Assembly (NCBI GenBank): GCA_963691705.1 | Contig: OY829542.1 | Location: 23,732,579 to 23,796,578, forward strand | Source: Viola odorata | Lineage: Eukaryota > Streptophyta > Magnoliopsida > Malpighiales > Violaceae | Direction: 5' to 3' | Length of the DNA stretch: 64,000 nucleotides | Part shown: piece by piece, positions 41,778 through 54,659 of the stretch | How positions within the stretch are numbered: position 1 is the stretch's first letter | Layout of the letters: every line of letters starts with the position of its first letter | The notes under the pieces: model-generated | Told to the model about the DNA's origin: nothing | Databases searched by the model: none | What the model saw: the letters and a program-made list of their open reading frames with translations, nothing else | Position numbers and translations under genes: made by a program

Positions 41778-43207
41778 GGCTATTTACAATGGGGGTGTTG
41801 AAAATGAGATTAAATAGTTGAATTAGTGTAGTGAGGGTGTTGAATAGGGTGTTGAAAAGGAGGTGGATTAATTGGTGTTGAATTTTTTCAACATGTTGAA
41901 TAAGGAAGAAAATGGCCCACCAATGCCACATGTCGCAATTTGATTGGCTGCAGATGATTTTTAGATTTTTATCCCATTCTAATTATTTGAGATCAATTAT
42001 TTCATAGTAAATTAATTTTTTTTAAAAAGAAATTTATACCAAAATTCATCATTTTTTCCCCTCTATAAATAGAAACTTGTTTCATTTGATTTGGACACAG
42101 AAAAAAAAACGAGTTTTTTTACTATAGTTTTTCTATTAGCCTCCTATAAACTCTTGTTTATAGTTTTAAAAATCCTTTTAGTGAAATGGATCCTAATAAT
42201 AACCCTTTTAATAGCCAAAATTCTACTAATTACCCTTTTAACTACCCAAATTTCAACGATTATCAATTTCGAAATCAATCTTCCAACCAACAAGCTCCCC
42301 AAAATATACCAAATTTCGTCATGCCGTCATCTGTTCCAAACTATCGTCCATATTATGGATCGATGATGCCATATTCATCTCAAGCACCCCCTTATTATTC
42401 TTCTACTCCAACGGGAAATGAAAATGTTCTGAATGTTGGAGCAACTGAATTTCCTGAATTTTCTACACAAATGGCTCTTGGTGGCATGAGCGGTGTTAAT
42501 GAAGCCACTCCATTGGACCGATTATGATCAATCTGAGGCAAGTGGGTCTAGTACACCACAACCATTCTCGACAGAGGTGCTACCTGCATTTGCAAATCAT
42601 GTACGTGTTAGATCCGAATTGCGTGATTCAAATGTACATCACAAATTGCAAGCAGATCTAGTCAAACACATATGGGCAAAATTCGGAATGTTTCGTGATT
42701 AAAGAGATTTTTAAGTCTCTGTATGATTTAAGAGCTTTATTGTGTGTGAGTTGAGTCTATTGTACTAATTAAGTTATGTGTGTTTTATTAGTTGTGTCGT
42801 ATGCTTATTAGTGTATTATATTACATTTTAAGTTTTTTTTTAACTTTATTTATTTTAATAATGACTATCCCTATTTCTCTTCTTTATTACTTGCAAAAAA
42901 AATTAATTAAGAATATAAATTAGAAAAAAAATTATTTAAATAAATTATTTAACTCTTAATTATTTTAATTTAATTTCAATCAATAATTATTTAATCGCAA
43001 AAATAAAAACATAAAAGAAAATAATAATATTAAATAAAAGTGGTGGGGTAGGGTGTTGAATTTTATTAAACAAAACTATTGTAGGGTGTAAAAATTGAGT
43101 GAGTGTTGAATTATTAGGTGGAAGAGAAAGAAGATGATGTGGAGGATTAAAAAATAATAAATAGGGTATTGAATGAAGGGATGGTGTTGAAACCATTGTT
43201 CATGGTC
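41778..43207 (+). mobile_element. PIF/Harbinger deletion derivative, 1430 bp
   Basis: Left end GGCTATTTACAATGG and inverted right end GACCATGAACAATGG match at 11 of 15. TAA flanks both sides (41775-41777 and 43208-43210), the 3-bp Harbinger TSD. Inside are the start of a Harbinger ORF1 and the end of a Harbinger transposase, so this is an internally deleted copy and a plausible intermediate on the way to a MITE. Confidence 0.85.
42186..42702 (+). pseudogene. Fusion of Harbinger ORF1 N-terminus and transposase C-terminus
   Basis: The first frame (ATG 42186, stop 42527) gives an Asn/Pro/Tyr-rich protein (MDPNNNPFNSQNSTNY), the usual start of the NAM/Myb-type ORF1 protein of plant PIF/Harbinger elements. 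In the +1 frame, 42517-42702 gives RDSNVHHKLQADLVKHIWAKFG, the C-terminal signature of the HARBI1-like nuclease. The domains between are deleted. It cannot make transposase. Confidence 0.8.
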
Positions 43208-43210
43208 TAA

Positions 43211-45169
43211 GATACTTTACAATTCCTCAATCTTACCCGCAATTGGTTGAGGCGATAAGAAATATGCTACGGTTTACATGGTTAATTCAGATAATTCATT
43301 TCTATAAAGAAATAAATGCAGTTGTGGATATTTTACCTAATTTTACTTTTAATTTCCTTAATTATATACATGGTTCGGTTCATTTTAATCTCCTTGTAGA
43401 TATTTGAGGCGCGATATTCTCATATTATGTTCTAGTTTAGCTTTTTACTTGGTTGTTGTTTTCTCTTTTTGTCATATATAATTATAAAAGTTGTTCCATG
43501 TAGGTGAATTGCAACCATTTTTTGTTTCGTGTGTGTAAGAAAAAATAGTGGGCGGGTACTGATGATTATGCAGGTTCCGCGGTGGGTCAGTCCCCTCTAT
43601 TCAAGCCTCCATAGCACTTTTCTATTACTCACATATGCAGAATTCCTATAATGTGCCTAATACCCTAAATCTTATACCCTAAAGTTTTAGTATATTGATT
43701 TAGATATTTTAACTGCAAACCATTCATGTACAACATTTAAATAGGTTTATTTGTAATTTATTTCTAGAAAAATTAATTAACGCATATATTAATCACTCAA
43801 AAGTAATATATATAGAGTAAATAAACATTTTTTATGAACTTATTGATATATGAATATATAATTTAATTACTCTATATATTGCAAAGCACATTTAAGACCG
43901 ATAAACTATTAATAACTAGGTTTGTGCTTCGACTGGGTTGATTTTTTAAATTAAAAGTAATTATAGTACCGTGTTAAATATATTGCAAATATATTGAATT
44001 TCTTTTCTTAATAAATATACATAGTTGTTCAAATTTTTAACTTTATTATTAATTGTGACTTTATTTGAGTTTCCGCATTTAATTTTTATTTTTAAGAATG
44101 ATATTTATCATACTTTCTTATATTATTTATAAAAAGATTGTGTGCATATTTTTTATGTGCGGATTATCCATTATTATGATTTTAAAATTTAATAATTTTA
44201 TGAGTTAAATTATAATGAATTAATAGTAATAATACTTTTTTTGTATCTTTACTTTTAAATATTTTATTGTTCGTCTCATAGTTTATTTTACTAATCTTAA
44301 TGGCATTACATTACTAAACAGATACAATATTTTAATTTATTAATCATATTTAATTATTTCTATATATAATTTTAGAATGATATTAACTTACTTTTAAAGT
44401 TATTTTAAAATTTTAATAGAAATTAACTTATAGATTATTTTAATTTATAATTTATTTGAATGGTACTTTTTGAAATTTGAATGGTACGTTTAAAAGAAAG
44501 TAAAATTAATGGTAGTATAATATTATTAATCTTCTTTTTCTTATGCAATCATACTTTCTGTATAAGTCAAAAGTTAACGATTTAGAATAATATTATTCTA
44601 ATCAATATTATTTTTAAACATACACATTATTTTTTGAAAAAAAGAAAAGAAAAGAAGAGAATCCAAAAATTAGAGCAATTATTGTTTACTAAATTTTATT
44701 AATTATTATTACATAAATAATTAGTAAAGTTTGTAAATTCACGTGTCATCTCTAAAGAACATTTTGTTTACATGTTATCACCTGAATTCTCCACATAGCA
44801 TCATTTTAAAGTAGTACTAATTTACAGATTTTCGCTTCTATATTGTTTTATAGATTAGTTAACGAATTGAATTCACTAGATTTTGTATCTCTATAGATTA
44901 TTAAACTAATATAAATGAGAAGATATATATTTTTCCTAATTCAAGAACAATATTATTTTAATAAGCAATTCAACAATAGTTAAATTATAATTTTATTAAT
45001 TTGTAATGAAAATGAATTAAAAATTAATCAATAAGTTAATTTCGACGTTAAGATTGATATACCTAATTATACGTGAAAATGTATTAAAATTTAAATATAA
45101 ATTAATTAAGGAAATAAAAATAAAGAGTTTTTTTATTTGTAGACGGAAGTGGGTTTCAAATATACTTTT
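43211..45169. other. AT-rich intergenic DNA, nothing recognised
   Basis: Very AT-rich; no supported ORF, RNA or repeat boundary. Confidence 0.45.
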
Positions 45170-45174
45170 GTCAT

Positions 45175-46574
45175 TGATAGAGCGCTAAAATCTCATCTTT
45201 TCATCATCCTTTACTTCCGTTTTGGGATGATGATACTGCTAATTGTTGGTTCTTCCCTCCTTTTCTACAGAGACACTGCCGAGAAGCAGAAATTATCAAA
45301 AGGAGCCAAAAGAGCCTTTATCAGAGCTGTTTTGCTGATCGAAGAAAGATATGATCCCAGACCTGGGATAAGACTGGAAGTTGGAGCATTGACCAGAGTC
45401 AACCGACTTAATGAGCTGCCTGGGCCGCGAGAATTATCCATGGGCCGCGAGCTTAAGCCCTGGAATTGAGCTGCCGTCTTCCAGAAGGAAAGAAGTACAA
45501 CTATACTAGAACTCCTTAATCGATTAGCATAATCGATTCCCTCTTTTGTATTTAAATGAACAATCCCGTAGATTAGATTTCTATCTCCTCTCTTCGTCTT
45601 TTGAATTTTGAACCAGAGATTGGTTTTGTTATTTAAAGCTGCCGCTGAGTAGAAGAGAGGTATCTCGTGTCGCTTGGATTTTTTCTACCATTGTTGCAGC
45701 TTAACTATTCTCTTATTTTCAATATAATTCGGATTCAGTTTATGTTCGTCTCTTTATTATTATTATTGTTATGTCTATTATAGGCTAAACGCCTTCTTCT
45801 TAGTAAGGATTCAAAGCCATGATTCTTAGGTTGTGAGATCAAATCACTCTTCACACACTCTATACTTGTATTCTTATCCTTCTTGTTTGCATGACAATTT
45901 GCCCCCGTTCTTAGTAAAGTCTGATCAGCTTCGCATAAGGTTTGGACGATTACAGTCTTTTCTGGTGGCTTTGGAGTCTACATTGCCAAGAGAAATACGA
46001 AGGCAACTAGCTGGTGACAGCTAGAAGAAGGATCAGATCTGGTTTATAGGATAGACACGATTCTCTATCCCAGGCCGGGGATTAGGTCTTTCCCTGCGTC
46101 TATCAATTGCCCTGATTAAATCCTATAGAGTGTCTCTTAGGATTGTTAGGATGATTAGGGACTTCCAATAGAGTGTCTCTTTGGAAGTCTTGTGTAGGAG
46201 GAAAGTAGGAGATCTAGGTGACCAATACCTGGTCTCTATAGCCTTCCTATAAGTCTAGTGTTTAATACTTTTGCATCTATGATCAATCTATTCGAATCAT
46301 GAGCTATAAGAAGTCCTTACTGGGAAGCCATTATCAATTGGTTAAAATCATCCACTGCGTCTTCTGTTTTGATTATTTTTTGTCAATCTAAATTGTTTGC
46401 AACCAACCAACAACTCATATTGGTATTTACCACCCCTTTTAATTTAATACAAAGAATTGATTTTAATCCACCAAATCTCTGAGGAACGATCCTTTTACCA
46501 TTTGCTGCAATTAAATTATATACGTGCATGGTAAATTGTAACTTGATTTATTTTGACGGTCTCGGCACCCATCA
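45175..46574. mobile_element. Athila-like solo LTR, 1400 bp
   Basis: Starts TGATAGAGCGC and ends CGGCACCCATCA, with the exact 5-bp TSD GTCAT at 45170-45174 and 46575-46579. The 3' part (AACGATCCTTTTACCATTTG) resembles the same region of the Athila LTR (GACGATCCTCTTACCATCAT). No primer site or coding sequence is present. Confidence 0.85.
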
Positions 46575-46579
46575 GTCAT

Positions 46580-46943
46580 CCGTCAGACAATCAATGAGTT
46601 AAAAATATAAAGAGTTTCTAGTTTAATATTAGTTATTATTTAGTTAATATAAACATTATATAGCCCAAATCTTCAATGTTTTAAGTGATGGTCATGGCAA
46701 GAGTTATGGATCTCTTTTGTTACTGATTTAACTGGCCTTATAGTACAACTTTTTTTGATAATAAAGGAAAAAAGGTTAGTTTAAGCCAATAATTCTTCTT
46801 TTTTTGTTTGGGGCCAATAATTGAAGTACCTCCAAACTCTTCTAGGGAATAGTTCTCCTTTCAACCTTTAAAGAATTGCAAATGTCTTCCATTCTTTTCA
46901 AGTTCCATCAAACAAAGCTTCCATATCAGCTTTCTCAGAATCC
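46580..46943 (+). promoter_or_regulatory. Upstream region of the receptor kinase
   Basis: 364 bp between the solo LTR and the kinase ATG. It should hold the promoter and 5' leader; no confident TATA box or other site was identified. The LTR insertion limits it to this length. Confidence 0.35.
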
Positions 46944-49318
46944 ATGGCTAGAACAGTAATTCTCCTTTTCTTACCTTTGATTCTATCCACTCCACTTTTA
47001 TCTTCAACCTCTGATGCATTAATCCAAGGTTCATCTCTATCAGTGGAGAATCCAGACGACGTTTTGAAATCACCCAATGGTATTTTCTCGGCCGGATTCT
47101 TCCCAGTTGGCGTCAACACTTACTGCTTCGCCATTTGGTTCAACTGCAGAAACACTGATTGCACACTTGTTTGGGCGGCAAACCGCGATCAGCCCGTAAA
47201 TGGAAAGAAATCAGAGATCTCTCTGCTAAAATCCGGCAATCTCATCTTAACTGATGCTGGTCGGTTGGCTGTTTGGAGTTCTAACACTGTTTCAGGATCC
47301 TCTGACCTGCAATTACTCCTCCTTGACAATGGTAATCTGGTGCTACAGGATGTTGAAGGTGGCGCAGTACTCTGGCAAAGTTTTGCTTCACCTACAGACA
47401 CCCTTCTTCCACAACAGATGTTCACAAAAGACATGAGGCTTGTCTCTTCAAGAAGTGACAGCAATCGTTCGTCAGGATTTTACGTGTTCTATTTCGACAA
47501 CGATAATACTCTTCGACTTCTCTATGATGGTCCTGATACTTCAAGCATTTACTGGCCAGACCCATCTTTTTTGCCCTGGGAAGTAGAGAGGTCAACTTAC
47601 AACAGCAGCAGAGTTGCTTCTTTTGATTCTTTGGGAAATTTCAGCTCTTCTGATAATTTTACTTTCCTGGCGTCAGACTATGGACTAGATACGCAGAGAA
47701 TATTGAAACTTGATTCGGATGGTAATCTGCGACTGTATAGCCGAGTAGATGCAGGACAGACATGGGTTGTTTCATGGCAAGCCATGTTTCACCCGTGCAG
47801 GGTTCATGGGATCTGTGGACCTAACAGCTTGTGCAGCTATGATCCTAGTTCTGGCAGAGGATGTTCTTGTATTCCAGGGTTCAAATTTAAGGATTCTACT
47901 GACTTTTCTCTCGGCTGCGAACGGAATTCAAGCTGTCATGTGCAAGAAATGAGAGCAGTTTCATTCAGCTAATCTATGCTGAGTTTTATGGCTATGATTT
48001 TGGATTCTTCCCCAATTATACATTGGAAATGTGCCAGAATATATGCCTAGAGACGTGCGAGTGCAAAGGGTTTCAGCTCAAATTCTGGAAGGGCCATTTC
48101 CCCGGCGATACTCCGTATTGTTACCCAAAGGTATCTCTACTTGATGGCCATCACACTCCCAATTTCTATGGAGATATTTATGTAAAAGTGCCCAAAGGTA
48201 CCTTCTTGTCCACGTATGACCCACATTATGAAGAGAGATTGAATTGCTCCAGCCAAGTTGTGCAGCGGTTGGACAGAACATATGCAAAAGGTGAGGAAAA
48301 TGGACTCGTTAGATTTATGGTTTGGTTTGCCATGGCAGCAGGGGTGCTTGAGATGATATGTTTGGCGTTCGTGGTGTTTTTCTTGATAAAAAGCCTTCGG
48401 AATTCAGGAATTGGAGAAGATGGTTACGTTGGTATCGCAACTGGGTTCAGAAGATTCACTCTGTCGGAGATGAAGAAGGCCACTCGGAGTTTTACCGAAG
48501 AAATCGGCAGAGGTAGTGGAGGAGTTGTGTTCAGAGGAGTACTACCAGATGGCAGAGTTACAGCAATAAAGCGACTGGATGAAGATAATTGGCAAGGAGA
48601 GGCAGAGTTCGTAGCGGAGCTTAGCACCATTCAGAAACTTAATCATGCTAACTTGATCGAGCTATGGGGTTATTGCGCGGAAGGAAAGCATATGCTTTTG
48701 GTTTACAAGTACATGGAGCACGGATCCTTGCAACAAAATCTCGATTCGGGTTCACTTGTTTGGGACAAAAGGTTTGAAATTGCAGTTGGGACCGCGAAAG
48801 GGCTTGCATATCTACACGAAGAGTGCCTGGAATGGGTTCTACATTGCGATGTGAAGCCGGAGAACATACTTCTTGATTACGATTACAGTGCAAAAGTGTC
48901 GGATTTCGGGCTGTCTAGGCCATTAAAAAGAGGTCACAAAACACACTCAAACTTCTCAAGAATAAGAGGAACAAGAGGGTACATGGCCCCGGAGTGGGTT
49001 TTCAACCTACCGATTACATCGAAAGTGGATGTTTACAGCTACGGGATGGTTTTGTTAGTGATGGTGACCGGAAAGAGTCCGTCAGTGATGACAGGGGAAA
49101 CAAGTCTGAGCTCATGGGTCAGAGAAGCTATTTTTACAGTTGGTTCGTCATGGATGGAATTGATCATCGACCCCAAGTTGGATGGGAAGTATGACAAGTG
49201 GGAGATGGAGATTCTTGTGCGGGTGGCTATGGATTGTGTAAATGAAGACAGAAATGCAAGACCCACCATGAGCCAAGTGGTGGAGATGCTGCTACGTGAT
49301 GTTACTTCTTCCCACTAG
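46944..49318 (+). pseudogene. G-type lectin S-receptor-like Ser/Thr kinase, one frameshift
   Basis: Plasma-membrane receptor kinase of the ZmPK1-like subclass, intronless. The first frame (46944-47972) has a signal peptide (about 1-25), a bulb-type lectin domain (about 30-155), a middle S-locus-type region and a Cys-rich EGF-like segment (CRVHGICGPNSLCSY). The frame then breaks: near 47925-47926 one base is missing (or two extra), and the -1 frame gives the PAN-type region (CQNICLETCECKGFQ), a membrane helix (about 48320-48385) and a full kinase: GRGSGGVVFRG, AIKRL, HCDVKPEN (non-RD), DFG, APEW. The two frames cover about 791 codons, normal for the family. One lesion could be a young pseudogene or a sequencing error. 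A partial inverted copy is at 33 kb. Confidence 0.9.
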
Positions 49319-49352
49319 GTCTAGTATTCAATGTCCAAACAAGCACACCAAG

Positions 49353-50102
49353 GGTGCGTTTGGTTGGCGGAATTAGAGAGTAAAGTGACTTGAGAATCTG
49401 AGATTCTGAGCTTTATTGTGTTTGGTTGCGACAAGGAATCATTCTCTTCCGGAATCCAACTTTCCTTGACCGGTTTGACTTTTCTAAAAATAGGGGAAAG
49501 TGATTCCTTGGCTAGAGGGTGAGGAGAGTGATTCCCCCTACAGGGAAAGTAATTTTTTTTGTTAAATTACATATTTGTCCAAAATTAATTATAAAAAATA
49601 ATCTAATAAAGCGTTTCTTCTTTCTCTGTTTTCTAAAATTTTGCCAAATTATATTAATTACACAAAAATTATAATTAATTACATAAAAATTATAATAAAT
49701 ACAAAAAAATATTATAATTACATCAAAATTATAATAATCACATAAAAATTACATAGTAATGATGTAAATAATAATAGGTAAAATAAAAAATTGTGTAGCA
49801 CAGTATATATAGAAAAAAATAATTAGACACTTAATAAGATAACAAAAAATACCTAACAAGATAACAAAGTCACAAATATAGAAAAAGATAAAGTAGTCAT
49901 TTTTTTTTTACTTTCCTTGAGGATTCCTAAGTACAAAACAAACACAATAATGTTACTTTCCCGGAAATTTTAAATCCCAACCAAACACAAAAAACTAACA
50001 TTCCCCTTAATCAGTCTCCCGGGTATCACTCTCCCGGGTATCACTCTCCCGGGAGAGTGATTCCAAGAAGGAAAGTAGCATTCCGTGAACCAAACGCTAC
50101 CC
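49353..50102. mobile_element. TIR MITE, about 750 bp, 3' of the kinase
   Basis: GGTGCGTTTGGTT at the left and, inverted, GGTAGCGTTTGGTT at the right. The paralogous copy at 33.2 kb lacks it: CACACCAAGCCGCGAG there is continuous. Exact limits and TSD (2-5 bp within CCAAG) are ambiguous, so the superfamily is not assigned. ATCACTCTCCCGGGT is tandemly repeated near the right end. Confidence 0.75.
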
Positions 50103-50576
50103 AAGCCGTGAGTTATGTGTCTGCTAACCACCAGATTAAAAATTCAGTTTGTTTTGAACTCAATGCTCATTTTTTGGGTTACTTTTTTTAATGTGATTAA
50201 TTTAATTAAAATTTTGGCGTCACAAAAATTCACGTTAGAATACTCCGTGCATTATATAAGTTTTCTGTTGAGTGTGTGATATCAAGGTTGCTATGGGCAT
50301 TATTTTGGGAAAGTATTCGTCCATTGCGCATCTCTTCTCTTGTATTCATTCGTTGGAGAGCTTCTTCGTCTATCTGTTTTATTTTGGTTAAATCGTTTTA
50401 TGGTACTTGACTTTTAAATTTACATAATTTTTGTTAGAGGCAAATTTAAATCACAAGAAAATAATCAAACTTTGAATTCTGAACCAACCATGCCATGGAC
50501 CATTTCTTTACACGTGGAGTCTAAAATCTTAGTAAAAACTTCTCATTTTAGGAAAAAGTAAAGTTTGAGATATTAA
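50103..50576. other. Downstream flank shared with the 33-kb duplicate
   Basis: 50103-50325 is similar to 33270-33040 inverted (ATCAAGGTTGCTATGGGCAT and neighbours), marking the end of the duplication. No gene is seen. Confidence 0.6.
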
Positions 50577-51998
50577 GGGCCCGTTCACTTGGGAGAATTC
50601 TGAATTTGAAAATTTGCTATTTTTCTGAATTTCGAGAATTTTCTTTTCATTTTGAAAACTGGAAAACGTGTTTACTTCGCGCTTGTTTCCTGATCAGAAA
50701 AACTGGAGAACGCATTTACTTCGCACTTGTCGCGCCTCGGAAATTTAAAAATTCGCGAGTGTGCAACGAAATTTGAGACCTTCAGATGCTTGGCGTAAAA
50801 GGGACGCCTAGCAGCATGCAATGAAGTCGCCACCCTAATTTGGTTGCTAGGCTTAGGGAACCCTAATCGTCATGGCATAGGAAATATAATAAGTAAAAAA
50901 CTAAAGGCACAAAAAGGGGTCTGGACCCCAGACAAAGGTTCGGGGTCGTATTATGGTCTCAAGAAGGTGTTAGGCACCCGAGTCACATCCGAAAACGGTT
51001 ACCGGTTGATGAGAGAGGTGTTTAAAAAGGTGCTTGAAAAATGCATTTTTGAAAAAGGGGGCCCTCAGAGGAATCGTCACTTTAGCCTTTTTTACAATCG
51101 GGACCGTTCAGGAATAATAAAAAGATCTTTCGGACGGGGTTACCGTTTATCAAGATCGATCGATTATTCTTGACCGTAATGTGATGGGACTGAATTTTCC
51201 ATAAGGCTGAATGAACGCCCTCTTTTTTCATCATCGGGCCATGCATGATTAACCTAATTACTACGTGATTCTAACATGGATTGCTAACAGAGTACCAATT
51301 TAAATGATAGGTTTTTGAAGTGAAAAAAAACTGAAGTGGGATCGAAAGTCCCCATGTACATGCAGTCAATACAAGCAAGAATTTGAAATCAGATGAACAT
51401 AGTATTTTAAGCACGTCTTTAAACACGTTGTTCATGTGGGTTGATTTTAATTCTAGCAGTTCTATATATCATGCATACAGTTGATATTTGCAAAAAGCAT
51501 CGAATAAATAAAAAGGACTTGTGAGGCGTACTTTCGAGCGAAGCTTGAAATTAACCTACAAAAGGAGAGTGTTAGTGATAGCTCGAGAAATAAATAAACC
51601 ATTTTATGAGTGCGAAAATTTAAATGACAGTTGATTGCGTACGAGAAATGATGGATTTCACGCATACGGAAATTAAATGCCGAGTTGATTGCATGCGAAA
51701 AATGATGGATTTAACGCATACGAAAATTAAATGCTGAGTTGATTGCCTGCGAAAAATGATTGATTTTACGCATACGAGAATTTAAATGCGAGGTTGATTG
51801 CATGCGAAAAATGAAGGATTTTAAGCATACGAGAATGAAATGCTGAGTTGGTAAGTGCAGGAGATTAAAAGAGTTGATGATTTTAAAACAGTTGATGATT
51901 TGCAGAAATTTTAATGATTGATACTGCAGAAGATTAAAGCAATTGATATTGCAGAAATTTAAAGCAGTTGATATTGCGGAAAATAAACAATTGATATT

Positions 51999-52640
51999 GC
52001 GACCGACCATGTAGGCGGTATTGAATTTAAATTGCTGAAAGTAAATTGCGGAAATTTAAAGTGCGGAAAATTAAACAGTTGATAAGTGCGACCGACCATG
52101 CAGGCGGTATTGAATTTAAATTGCCGAAAGTAAATTGCGGAAAATTAAAGTGCGGAAAATTAAACAGTTGATAAGTGCGACCGACCATGTAGGCGGTATT
52201 GAATTTAAATTGCCGAAAGTAAATTGCAGAATTTAAAGTGCAAAATTTAAACAGTTGATAAGTGCGACCGACCATGTAGGCGGTATTGAATTTAAATTGC
52301 CGAAAGTAAATTGCAGAATTAAAGTGCGGAAGAGTAAAGTGCGGAAAATTAAACAGTTGATAAGTTGCGGAAGGATTTCCAGCAGTGTGCGAAAAATTAA
52401 AGCAGTTGAATATTTACGAAAATTAAAATGCGACCGACCATATAGGCGGTATTGAATTTAAATTGCTGAAAGTAAATTGCTGAAATTTAAAGTGGGGAAA
52501 AGTAAAGTGCGGAAAAGTAAACAGTTGATAATTTGCGGAAGGATTTCCAGCAGTTTTGCGAAAAATTAAAGCAGTTGAATATTTACGAGAATTAAAATGC
52601 GACCGACCATGTAGGCGGTATTGAATTTAAATTGCTGAAT
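51999..52640 (-). repeat. Tandem repeat in the LTR, six units
   Basis: GCGACCGACCATGTAGGCGG starts units at 51999, 52088, 52177, 52264, 52430 and 52599: periods 89, 89, 87, then 166 and 169. The longer units carry an extra segment with GCGGAAGGATTTCCAGCAG. Simpler, related repeats (TTGATTGCATGCGAAAAATG) lie at 51620-51830. Confidence 0.88.
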
Positions 52641-53838
52641 ATAAATGACTGAAGCTAAATAATATGAAAATAAATATTACGATAAGAAATGAGCAATTCG
52701 TATATAAAAATAGTTTAAATAACAAGTTGACGCGAGAATGAGCATACGAAAAATATGAACACGGAAATGACGCATGTGAGCATTTAAATCAGGTACAAAC
52801 TTTTAAAGCATGGTATACGACTATTTAATTTTGTGCATAAATATTTAATCATGGTATATAAATATTTAAGCAAAGCGAAATAATAAACAAGTATTTAAAT
52901 TTGAACAAGTAAATAATGATTAATTAAATATGGTATACGAATTAAATTAAACATTACATACGAGCATGAAATGAAATGATGTTAAAAACGACTTGAATGC
53001 TTGACGAAAATTGCTTGGGCCGGGCCCGTATGCAAGATTTAAATCAAATTGGGCTAGGAATGAATCCTAGCCTATGACAACAATTAAAGGCAAGATGGGC
53101 TTGGCTTAAGCCAAGGCCCATCAGTGCCTTAATTTTCAAGAGGGACGGGCTTGGCCCGTTCCCTATCTTCTTCCTCGCAAGAACAGCATGGCTGTTCTTG
53201 CTTTCCACGTCGCCGGTGCTGTGGCCGGCGACTCATGCAACGAAACCAGGCGACCAACTCGCCTGGTTCTTGGCCCGAAAGAGCCACTCCCCTCCACCAT
53301 TGCAACCATGCGATCACAGCCCGAAAAGGGTCACAAAAACAGTAGGTTTTTTAGGGGAACGAATGGGTGCATTTTGACGTTAATTAATGAAACAATTAAA
53401 CTAAGCTAAGATAATTTAGATGGGTGTTAGCATGGTAGAATTAGGTCGAAAACAAAGTGATCGCAGCAAGCTTTAGTGATAAATTAATTGACTAAGTTCT
53501 AAATGGAATTTAAAAGAAAAACGGGAGCAAGAACGCTCACCGTGCTGCGGCTGTGTACGGACGACGGCGAGGAACGGGAATGAGGGTGAGTGAATGGGGC
53601 TTAGGAGTACATGAGTTGGCCAGGAAAATGGAGAGGGAGTAGCGGGTTTTTAGGTAAAATCGCGTGGGAGGAGGGACGCCGGAGCTGCGCGTGGTGGCCG
53701 GCTGGTCACGGTGGCAAGGCTAGGGGGAGGCGTGATGATGGCGGAGGGCTAGGGGCTAGGGAGCAGTTGGCTCGGGCGAGGACTTGCTTCGCTGCACGTC
53801 CCTGGCACTGTGCATGTGCATTATGCACATTAAATTGT

Positions 53839-53886
53839 CAACCGTTGATCTGGTTGACTTTCTTTGGTTGACTAGATCAACGGTTG
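53839..53886. promoter_or_regulatory. Inverted W-box dyad in the Tat/Ogre LTR
   Basis: CAACCGTTGATCTGGTTGAC faces GTTGACTAGATCAACGGTTG across 8 bp. Both arms contain TTGAC. It corresponds to the dyad in the solo LTR at 35238. Confidence 0.6.
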
Positions 53887-54659
53887 AGATCAAAGGCCTT
53901 TAAGTCTCATTTAAATGGCCTCGAGCCGAGTCTCGCGGGCAAACGTTTTGAATTTTCGAGCCGAAGGTATCCGAGCGTAGAGAAAAATATGACGGGTTTA
54001 ACTGTATACAGCGACTGACGAGAATTTTTCGTTTAACGTGTTTATTTTCGCGTTAAAAAACGTGAAACGTTTGAACGGAAAAATAAAGACGTTACGCCGA
54101 AAATTGCACGAAACGCTGTAGACCGTTGCGAGCAGAAAAAAAGCTAGCAACTAGTTGATGGAAAACATTTTAAAGTCGAGCTATTGTCCAAGCAAACTTA
54201 CTCGGGTCCAATAAAAGCTCGAATGAAAATAATAATAAAATAATAAAAATACAAAAAAATGCGCTAAAATATAAAAAATCCTAAAATTCATGTGATGACC
54301 TAAAACGAAGAAAAAAATTAGCAAACGACTGCCGGATAATTAAAAATGTGATTTTTTAGGCTAAATATATTAATGATAATAATAATGAAAATACATGCCG
54401 AAAAATTAAAAATGCGATTTCGAAAGCTAACGATGATGCAAAAATGCAACGAAACACCTAAAAATGCTAGCGACATTAAATCAACTGAAAATGACTGTAA
54501 ATTAGCTGAATAACAGAAATGCTAAAATTAAATAAAAATGGCGTCAAAATTCGGGTATCAACAGTTGCCCCCTCTTTACGGTCTTATCGAAGTATTTGAT
54601 AAGCAGTAAAGACACTTGCCCCTATATCCGAATTTTGGCGACACAACGGGTCTTACCTC

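Larger units (their letters stand above)
50728..54563 (-). repeat. 3' LTR of the Tat/Ogre element, 3836 bp
   Basis: On the minus strand it runs from TGTTGATACCCGAATTTTG to GAGGCGCGACA, TG to CA. It is preceded by the purine tract AAAGAGGGGGCAAC at 54564-54577. The end region matches the solo LTR at 36.4-36.7 kb. Any TSD partner of the left flank (GCACT) would be outside the window. Confidence 0.88.

Noticed and set aside
45149..45469. 106-codon ORF with a hydrophobic start
   Set aside because: It crosses the TSD and start of the solo LTR, so it cannot be an ancestral gene.
50844..51173. 109-codon ORF near the LTR end
   Set aside because: It lies within the conserved LTR terminus shared with the solo LTR in inverted orientation; no protein family resemblance.
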